Positions 56,756-64,000 of a stretch of 64,000 nucleotides of DNA are shown here, piece by piece. The translations under genes were made by a program, and so were the position numbers. This DNA comes from Spironucleus salmonicida (Eukaryota > Fornicata > Diplomonadida > Hexamitidae): the NCBI GenBank assembly GCA_000497125.2, contig CM035322.1, positions 814,001 to 878,000 on the forward strand, given 5' to 3'. Each line of letters opens with the position of its first letter. The stretch's first letter is position 1. The notes beneath the pieces are model-generated. The model was not told the origin of the DNA. It searched no databases and saw only the letters and a program-made list of their open reading frames with translations.

Positions 56756-58297
56756 TCAAAAATCAGAATCACTAAATCCTAAGCCTAAATCATCGCTACT
56801 TTCTATTGCACGTTTTGCAGCCTTATGATGGTCCTTTTTCATAATCTACTACAAGAAGCTATCATCCTCTGAGCTCTCAATTATTTATTTTTTCATAGGT
56901 TTTGCGACCTTGGCAACTTTTTTAGCAACTTTAACTGGCGATTTTTTAATTTATTTTTTAGGAAGTTTAGGTTTAGGCGCTTCTATTGAAATGTCTAACG
57001 TAGAATCTAGAGTTTCATCTCCATTTAATAAACCTTTTATAACATCTTATGAACTTTATTTTGGTATCCTTACAACACTATCAGGACGCTTTTGTGGTAC
57101 TTTTGCGACTATTTTGTCAATATTAAACTCACTTAGAGAATCGTCAATTTAGGACATAGTTGAATTTTTTGGCTTTTTCTAGACATTCTACTCGTCTATT
57201 CCACTTGATATCATAGAGAAATTATGTTCTAGAGCTAAATCAGCGTCTTTTGACCTGTTATTTTGACTGAAAGCATTAATTTTCTTAGCATCAGATACCA
57301 TATTATCGATTTCCTCGATCTATCGCGCGGCCTGCTTGTTGAACTCAATATGCTTATTAATTTTATCTTCATTCAAAGCAATTTCTGAGAAATCAACATC
57401 CAACTCTATAGAGGTATTCGCAACATTATTACTAATTGGAGGTGCCAAAGGAGCCTAATTTTGCTAAATTTACGGCTATTAGCTCTAATTTTGTCGCTAC
57501 TACAACTAGCTATATTGCACCGCATTGCTACCCTGCTAATTCTGCTAATTCTGCCCGTAATTAAACGCCGGAATCTGGTTTCCAGCACCATATTAATTTT
57601 GCTATCCAAATTGCTGCCAATTCCCATTTCCAGTCGGCTGCTAATTCCACCCATTAAAAGCCTATTATTATACGTTATTTTACTGATAACTCGCAAAATT
57701 TCCATTCTGCTGCATTTGCGCATCCAGCTGCTTCTGCAAAGTGCCCCTGTAGAGATTTTGCATTATTTCGTCCCGCATGACGTCCTGAATTTTGGGCTCG
57801 AAAAACGCAATTTCCTGCGTGCTGATTTTGTCGTTTCCGGCGACTGTCGCGACGCCGATTTGGCCGCTGACGTGCCCGAAACGCGGCTGGAACTGGTCCA
57901 TCTGCAGCTCCTCCACGATCTGCCGCGTGGAGGTCTGGTAGTCGAAGGGCGCGCAGGGCGCGCGCCCGACCTGCTGCTGCACGACCTCCGGGGCGCGCTG
58001 CTGGCTGCGCTCCATCGTCAGCAGAGCCTGCGCCTGCGCGACGTATTTTAGGTTGTTCTCGGCGTTCCGGCGCTGGAATTTCGCTATTTCGGCCTCGTCG
58101 TACGCGCGCACGCGGTAGGGCCGCACCTGGCGGTCGCCGACGAAAATCTGCGCCGGCGCGACGTACGTCAGAGGCCGCGGCTGGTGCGCTGCCAGCGTTG
58201 AAAAACCGGGGTGGGCGTGCGCTGCGGAGGTCGGGAAGTAGTCCGGGAGCTGCAGGGATGTAGCCGGGGGCGCGGTTTCGAGCGGGTGCAGCTGCAT
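56756..58297 (-). CDS. Large mixed-composition protein (513 aa), right-arm copy
   Basis: Counterpart of 45874-47415 with the same coordinates under p to 104171-p, so the whole frame is preserved in both arms. Confidence 0.75.
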
Positions 58298-58430
58298 TTT
58301 TGGAAATGTGGAGTGGTGAAAAATAGTCATATATAGGATATATAAGTGTTGGTATGTGTGTAATGGAATGGGGGAGGGGGAGGGAGGGTTCGAAATAATA
58401 TATATGTGTAGGTATATTAATATTAATAAG

Positions 58431-58603
58431 AATATCAATATCAATATCAATATCAATATCAATATCAATATCAATATCAATATCAATATCAATATCAATA
58501 TCAATATCAATATCAATATCAATATCAATATCAATATCAATATCAATATCAATATCAATATCAATATCAATATCAATATCAATATCAATATCAATATCAA
58601 TAT
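58431..58603. repeat. Hexanucleotide microsatellite (AATATC)n, right arm
   Basis: About 28.7 units, 18 bp shorter than the left-arm array. Confidence 0.97.
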
Positions 58604-58764
58604 GTGCTCTGATGGGGCGCATGCTGTACAGACTGGTGGGTGTAGGGGCGACGGAGACTCGGACTGCTACAAAGAAGGTAGAATCATGGGAATCTGATCG
58701 CGGAAAGTGGAAGGCGGGGAAACTTGGTATTATATATGCAGAACGCCAGGCGCGCCCTGCCGAA

Positions 58765-59661
58765 ATGACCCAGATGCACGTAATTGCCGCGGAGGCCGAG
58801 TACGGCGCCATCAAGTTCGGCTGGAACACCGCCATCATCTGTGTCGACTACGTGGACGAGCAGCTGGTGCTGATGTCGAAGCAGGTCGGGTACGTCGTGA
58901 AGTCCCCCAAGCCCAGCCCCGCCCTTACGGCCGTCTTCAACAGCATGAAGACGGTGTTCTCCCTGGAGCACTTCGACGACCTGGCCTTCGTTTTCAACTT
59001 CGGCGCGGAGAGCACCTACCGCAAGGAGCTGTTCCCCAGCCGCGTCGAGGGCGGGGCCGCCCATCAGCACATCGAGGAGTTCATTACCGAGTTCCTGCGC
59101 AACAGGGCAGCACTCGGGCAGCCCAAGATGGCCATCCAGATTGCTAGTCCGGCGGCGCCACAGGCCAGCAGTGACGAGCGCGGCGAGCTGGTCATATTCG
59201 GCCAGCGCGTGGGCTTCTCGATCGTGGTGAGCCCCGAAGACTACGCGAAGGTCCGGGTGTCCGGGAAGGTCGTGTTCGACTGCCTCGTGACGGAGGACCA
59301 GGAGATCGAGCTGCTGCAGATCCTGGACGAGACGCTCCACCTGTACATCATCCTGGCACCGGAGGACCAGAACCTGCAGGCCATCCAGAAGTGCATGGCG
59401 GCCGCGCACTACCTTCCGATCCCCGACGACATGGCGACGGCCAACGCCTTCTTCTGCGTCGACGGCAGCCGCCAGCAGGCCGTGTACGACCTCATCGACG
59501 ACGCCTCGCTGTTCGACAGATTCGGCTGCAGCCCCACGGAGTATGTCGAGCCCGCGGACAACGAGAACGAGATCCAGGACGTGCAGAACAACCTGCGGTA
59601 CTACGCCGAGGAGCTGGTCCTGGCCATGCGCGTGCTGCTGGGGCCGTCGGGCGCGGAGTGA
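58765..59661 (+). CDS. Orphan GC-rich gene, copy 3 (298 aa)
   Basis: Complete copy; same protein as copy 2. Confidence 0.75.
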   Translation: MTQMHVIAAEAEYGAIKFGWNTAIICVDYVDEQLVLMSKQVGYVVKSPKPSPALTAVFNSMKTVFSLEHFDDLAFVFNFGAESTYRKELFPSRVEGGAAHQHIEEFITEFLRNRAALGQPKMAIQIASPAAPQASSDERGELVIFGQRVGFSIVVSPEDYAKVRVSGKVVFDCLVTEDQEIELLQILDETLHLYIILAPEDQNLQAIQKCMAAAHYLPIPDDMATANAFFCVDGSRQQAVYDLIDDASLFDRFGCSPTEYVEPADNENEIQDVQNNLRYYAEELVLAMRVLLGPSGAE

Positions 59662-59763
59662 GGTTCAGCGGTTTCTGAGGGCAGTGCGATGCGCCCCCAC
59701 TCCGGGCCGGACGCAATGGCGCCAGGGGATCTATCCCTAGCCTCCGCTCCACCCCCATCCGAA

Positions 59764-59997
59764 ATGTACCAGAACGAGATCCGGAAGAACTCGTCCTCGC
59801 TGCTCATGCTCGGCTCGGCGGGGCTCACGACCGAGGGGGGCATCGAGCAGAGGCGCGGGAAGCAGCAGGCCCAGGTCCGGCAGCGGGAGGACGGGCAGGC
59901 CGGGCGCGAGCAGCGGGAGAGGGCGCTGCTGGACTTCGCGGCGCTGCTGGACTCGGAGGAGTCGCTGGAGGTGTACGAGCGGCTGGCGCTGGAGTGA
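59764..59997 (+). CDS. 77-aa helical protein, copy 5
   Basis: Complete; AQVRQ type with the upstream variant (CCCTAGCC) otherwise seen only in copy 1. Confidence 0.65.
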   Translation: MYQNEIRKNSSSLLMLGSAGLTTEGGIEQRRGKQQAQVRQREDGQAGREQRERALLDFAALLDSEESLEVYERLALE

Positions 59998-60077
59998 GCG
60001 GCGGCGCCCGGTGCCTGGTGGGGAGTAGGTGCCCCTCCGCCCAGTAAGTGCGCGCTGCCACTGGAAATGCCAAAATG

Positions 60078-60149
60078 CGCGGTTACCGGGAATTGAACCC
60101 GGGTCTCGCACGTGACAAGCGCAAATACTTACCACTATACTATAACCGC
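60078..60149 (-). tRNA. tRNA-Asp(GUC), copy 7
   Basis: Identical to the other six. Confidence 0.96.
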
Positions 60150-60387
60150 ATGCCAAATGGCCCTTTGCCCAGGACCCGCCCGGTAATGTCCCACGCTCGC
60201 CCATGTAGGCCCGGCCGAACTTTGCCAGGTTTGGTGCGCGCATGCTTTCGTTGGGGGCTGATATGCGAGGAACCCTTGGCCTCATCGGTGCTACGAGACT
60301 AATCGCCAAGGAATGCTAGTCTAGGCCTCTTGCACCGGAACGACAGGCGGGCGACGCTTCCTGCTCAGCTGCATCCCACAACACGCA

Positions 60388-60732
60388 ATGAAAATTTTTG
60401 TGACAAGCAGCCACTGCGCGAGTGTAAGAGCGAGGCTTAGCGCGCTGAATGTGCTGGTGGCCCATGGCACAGTATGCCAGATGCACCATGGCCAGGAAGC
60501 GCTATCCCTAGAGTTTGGCGCCGGCATCGCGTAGCCCGTGCTGCAGCTGCTGGAAACCCTATACGTGATGGGCTTGGTTGACGAGGTGATCCCCAGGGGC
60601 CTAACGCTGGCCAAACAGCTGCAGGCGGTGCACCGCGGCATCCTGCCACTGCGGGACTGCAACTGCTTTTTTGCTGACGACACGGAGGGCGCACGCGGCT
60701 TGGAGCAGCAGCCTGAAAACCTGAGAAGCTGA
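60388..60732 (+). CDS. Orphan protein, copy 3 (114 aa)
   Basis: Complete copy of 34197-34541; shares the GAGGCT variant with copy 2. Confidence 0.55.
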
Positions 60733-60749
60733 CTTAGTAAGTTATTTGG

Positions 60750-60896
60750 TCACTGCGAACGCTCCGCGAACACCTTGAGCGCCTTGGGCTCCGCTATGTC
60801 GTCGTTGGTGATTTCCTAGATGGCGTCCTTTCGGTACCAGTACGGGAATCGTCCGCAGCAGACTGTTTGGGCATCCACCTAAGCCATGAAATCCAT
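60750..60896 (-). CDS. Small orphan protein, copy 3 (48 aa)
   Basis: Complete copy of 34559-34705. Confidence 0.5.
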
Positions 60897-61041
60897 TGTA
60901 GCCGTTAGTAGAGAGTGGGTATAAATAAATAAAATAAAGTTAACGCCTGCTAGACACTATTCCAAGTCATGTCGCTGTGCACTGCCTCAGGGTCTCCCCT
61001 TTTGTGGAGGGCTTACTCTTGCATTCATTAGAAATTAGTGA

Positions 61042-61563
61042 TCACTTTTCAACAACGTTGACTTCGAACTCCTTAGTAACATAGTCAACGGCGTCTTATT
61101 AGGAGATTCTGTGAGGGGCACCAACACGAGTTTAGTTGTGCTTCCTCTTGGAAACACGGAGTCCGGGTCTAGCGAGGACAACGTAGAAATCCATACCATA
61201 GATACCAACGGAAGGATCATACTTGAGACCGAGATCGATATGCTCAGTGATACCAAAACCGAAGTTACCTTCAGGGGAGAAGCAAGCCTGGGGAAGTTCA
61301 TAAGCCTTAACACGGAGAGCACGCTCGAGGATATCAAGAGCCTTATCACCACGAACAGTAACGTAAGCGGAGATCTTCTGTCCACGACGGATACCAAACT
61401 GTCTGACAGTAAGACGAGACTTACCGAAAGAAGGAGCCTGACCGGTGAGCTGAGTAAGAACCTTAGTGGCCTTAGTAAGTTAGTCGGTTTCACCACCGAT
61501 ACAGGTATGTACGATGAGTTTTTCGATTCTGATCTTTCTCATTACGTTTTCAGAGGTAGTCAT
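61042..61563 (-). CDS. RPL11: Ribosomal protein uL5 (RPL11), intact (173 aa)
   Basis: 60S protein contacting 5S rRNA and P-site tRNA. Contains [74 protein letters not shown] and [15 protein letters not shown], then GAPHRIS; ends VVEK. Gln at several places (TDQLTK, HNQTR, ISQQDA) are TAA. CCATTCC lies 7 bases before the ATG. Its 3' end is the likely source of the degraded fragments at 34.9 and 43.0 kb. Confidence 0.97.
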
Positions 61564-61645
61564 GACAAAGGAATGGAAAATTATTTCTAATTTAAATTTA
61601 TAATCATATTAATGCATAAAATAATATATAAAAGCGTAAGGGAAA

Positions 61646-61885
61646 ATGAACATTTTACCAATTTGCTTAAGCCATGAAGGTTAATTTGATATTAATAAAA
61701 TCTCGAATTAAGACGGTTCAGTGACTTTTAGAGGTCACAGAATGACTAAAATTGAGTCCAAATTACCTGAAAATTATTCTATTTTTTGCATGAAGAAACA
61801 GTCTAAAACTTTAAATGTTTACACTGAAGGTTAATAATTTCCTGATCTAATCGATTTAAAGAACTTATTCGATAAAATGATGTGA
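61646..61885 (+). CDS. Possible RNase H2 subunit C-like protein (79 aa)
   Basis: MNILPICLSHEGQFDINK..., with VTFRGHRMTKIESKLPENYS, which resembles the FRGRxLxG...LPxGY core of RNase H2 subunit C, preceded by the ILPC-like strand of that family. The protein is short and lacks the usual C-terminal extension. Role (removal of ribonucleotides from DNA) follows only if the match is right. Confidence 0.45.
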
Positions 61886-62233
61886 TGTATTATTAAGATT
61901 ATGATTATACTGCTGTATAATATAAGTTTTGCAAGTTATTTTTACTTACTATATGTATGATATACTAGTGTTAAGATAAATCAAATTAATCACATTGTTG
62001 AAATCAAATTTAATTTATACGATAATAATAATAATAATAAAAGTTACATTAGATAATAATAATATGTTTATCCCTCCCTAATACGTATATTTGAAGTCGT
62101 ATACGAATTATATAGATAAACCCAATATATTAAATACCATTCTATAATTTCTATTATTGTATAGTTAGGAAACCGATCTAATACGCATTATATTAACATA
62201 TTTTCCCAGATTATATATTTAAATTAATTTAAA
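61886..62233. other. AT-rich intergenic stretch, nothing recognised
   Basis: Contains short (AAT)n runs near 62030; no supported gene. Confidence 0.5.
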
Positions 62234-63412
62234 ATGGCAGTCATCCCCTCTAGAGCCTGGTTCGTCATTATAGGCATGCTTTGCTTTGGAGCCACTTCCA
62301 CACTATCAGCAAAGGGCATGCAATAGTTTACTATTGCCCCATGTGAAGGTTGTCCTCCCATCCAGTTCAACCACCCTTACGTGTAAACTCTGTTTATGTT
62401 CGGTGGATAATTTTTTAATTTAATTGTCCACTATATCATAGAGTTTATTAGAGTCCAAAGAAACGTTGCCAAGGAACCCCTCAAAGAAGGAAAATCATAT
62501 TACAAGTTTTTTCCGCACGTATTTCTTTTCCTCATCCCAACCATGTGCGATACTGCAGGTTCTACTCTGTACAACGTTGGACTGTTTTATTCAGATCCAT
62601 CTGTTTACTAAATTCTGAGAAACGTGAGAATAATTTTTGTCGCGATGTTCTCAGCAATGATTTGGCGAGACTTCCGTTAGAAATTCGATCTTCCACAAAT
62701 ACTCGGCTTGATAATATTATTTACAGGGGCGATGATAAGTACACTTTCGTCGGTTCTGTTTGATTCTACTCAAAGTCAGGCACTGAACCCATTACTGGGC
62801 AGTGCACTAACGATTATCGGTTGTATTTTTTCTGCAATGTTCGTGATCTCACAGGAAATTTTCTTGCGTAAAATTCAGTTAACATGCTTCCTGGGCGTTG
62901 GAAATGAGGGTGCATGGGGTATCTTGCTTTACGCCATATTATTGCCTATTTTCAACTCACAAATTAACCCATTTTCTTCTTCAAACGAAGTCTTTGACGA
63001 CGTCAATGCCTGGGCGTTTTAGATACGGTAGTCTCCTTCCGAAATCGCAATCCTAATCGGCTACATGTTCGCCACGATGGGGCTGAACTATTGCGGCATG
63101 GAGGTCACAAGGAGGGTTTCTGCAGCAACACGATCGACGTTCGACGCGTGCAGGACTATTTTAGTCTGGGCGATGTCTCTCGCCGTGGGCTGGGAGACGT
63201 GGGAAATACGCTCCACACTGACACGAATTGGAGGCTTCGTTCTAGTCTGCGCAGGCGTGTTTTTATACAACAACCTGCTCAGGGCAGTTCCGTTTTTAAG
63301 GACGGAGAACAAACTGCTTTACGGCAAGAAAAAACCCACCAGCGTCAAATAAGTGGAAAATACCTCCGGATCGTAGGAACCGTCGAACGGCCTTATTGCC
63401 GTCACTGAATGA
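62234..63412 (+). CDS. Drug/metabolite-transporter superfamily protein, SLC35F6-like (392 aa)
   Basis: Ten hydrophobic segments of the DMT/EamA fold. The start AWFVIIGMLCFGATSTLSAK, then FNHPYVQTLFMFGGQFFNL, FLIPTMCDTAGSTLYNVGL and YQILRNVRIIFVAMFSA match the SLC35F6 (C2orf18) subgroup, where a PTxCDxxxTTLxxVGL-type segment is diagnostic. The C-terminal half has LNYCGMEVTRRVSAATRSTFDACRTILVW, also typical. A soluble tail of about 40 residues follows. Likely a transporter of the endolysosomal or mitochondrial membrane; substrate unknown. Confidence 0.82.
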
Positions 63413-63438
63413 TATTTTGCGTGTGATTAAAATTCTGA

Positions 63439-63984
63439 TCACTTGAAAAATTGACGAATATACTAAATAGCCTAGTTCAATTTTGAATTCGATTTTTCGC
63501 TCCTCCATTCCATTCCAACCAGGACCTCTTTATCGACCTCAATTTCGAAATCGCAGCAGTTTTAAATGCCGTAAATGCTGCCGCTGACGTCCAGAATGCC
63601 ATTTTCGCGCAGTTCCCCGCCAGCGAACAGCTTGATTTTTGTCTTTCCGTGAAGAGGGAAAATCGTGACATTTTTGGGCGTTTTCGTCGTAAAACGCGTC
63701 TTCCCGCGCGGCGCGGGCGTGAACGCCGAGCTGTTTAGGACCAAAGTGACGTCGCTGCCGTGCAGCAGCGCCGTCTGGAACGACTTGAAAATTGAGACCA
63801 AATTAGGCGCTACGAAGAGGAGCTTCCGGTGGTCCGTTGGCGCGTTGTCGGGGTGCGCGGGAATCGCATTGTGGGTGAGATTCAGCGGCAGAGCGATTTT
63901 TTCATGATTGGAAAGGTAAAACTTTTCCACTGGCGGGATAGTGGCGAACTGCACTGAGTCGAGGAGGCGCAGATCTACGGTCAT
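63439..63984 (-). CDS. Unidentified beta-rich protein (181 aa)
   Basis: MTVDLRLLDSVQFATIPPVE... with alternating short strands (DVTLVLNSSAFTP, KNVTIFPLHGKTKIKLF) and a C-terminal helix ending YIRQFFK. A CACTCC motif lies 6 bases before the ATG near the window edge. Convergent with the SLC35F6-like gene, 26 bp between stops. No family recognised. Confidence 0.65.
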
Positions 63985-64000
63985 TTTGGTGGAGTGAAAT

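Larger units (their letters stand above)
58604..61044. repeat. Module X, copy 3
   Basis: Direct repeat of copy 1 up to the uL5 stop codon; here it joins the intact uL5 gene, not a degraded fragment. Confidence 0.93.
52358..61050. repeat. Right arm of the large palindrome
   Basis: Inverted counterpart of 43104-51813. Ends at the 3' end of the intact uL5 gene. Confidence 0.97.

Noticed and set aside
43104-61050. Purely artefactual fold-back assembly
   Set aside because: Not fully excluded, but the arms differ in the microsatellite by three units and at several single bases in a mosaic pattern shared with a third copy at 33 kb, which an amplification chimera would not produce.
1-64000. Bacterial, plastid or mitochondrial origin
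   Set aside because: Cytosolic ribosomal proteins, actin, Ran, coronin and a USP are nuclear eukaryotic genes; there are no operons or Shine-Dalgarno-like sites.

Overview
This window is nuclear DNA of a microbial eukaryote that reads TAA and TAG as glutamine and uses TGA as the only stop. Ribosomal protein, actin and Ran genes make full-length, family-like proteins only under that code, and all end in TGA. I found no introns in about 45 distinct genes. Most genes have a CCACTCC-like motif within about 20 bases of the ATG. The code occurs in hexamitid diplomonads, the oxymonad Streblomastix, many ciliates and some green algae. Short leaders and the lack of introns make me lean towards a metamonad, but a ciliate cannot be excluded from this sequence alone. 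Base composition is patchy: intergenic DNA is very AT-rich, while actin and one multicopy gene module are GC-rich.

Layout. 1-12.6 kb: compact genes including a partial protein at the left edge, coronin, several coiled-coil proteins, ribosomal protein uL2 and a ubiquitin-specific protease. 12.8-14.2 kb: a GC-rich minisatellite of about 28 copies of 50 bp. 15-21 kb: two multi-pass membrane proteins, Ran, and a NAK-family (AAK1/GAK/Prk1-like) kinase with a tandem repeat inside its coding region. 21-32 kb: a housekeeping run (eS6, uS8, actin, eS19, uL10/P0, eS27, an RRM protein, small unknown proteins), with a second, inverted, nearly identical actin at 29-30 kb.

32-61 kb is dominated by nested inverted duplications. 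Module X (orphan 298-aa, 77-aa, 114-aa and 48-aa genes around a tRNA-Asp gene) occurs at 32.4-35.2 kb (+), 42.7-45.5 kb (-) and 58.6-61.0 kb (+). From about 43.1 to 61.05 kb the sequence is one palindrome with 8.7-kb arms and a 0.54-kb loop holding a PBDC1-family gene. The arms also carry a 513-aa protein, an LRR-like protein, duplicated uS11 and a GC-rich segment bounded by inverted tRNA-Asp genes. Seven identical tRNA-Asp(GUC) genes mark the points where neighbouring blocks change partners. Duplicated blocks often end inside the 3' ends of host genes (uL5, PBDC1, the 227-aa gene, the 298-aa gene). The 35.2-42.7 kb spacer holds a retinol-saturase/carotenoid-isomerase-like oxidoreductase and an AT-rich stretch of open frames interrupted by TGA, probably decayed genes.

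61-64 kb: intact uL5, a possible RNase H2 subunit C, an SLC35F6-like transporter and an unknown protein. The genes are mostly independent transcription units. Functionally the window contributes to translation (eight r-proteins, tRNA-Asp), actin dynamics (actin, coronin), nuclear transport (Ran), endocytosis (NAK kinase) and transport.
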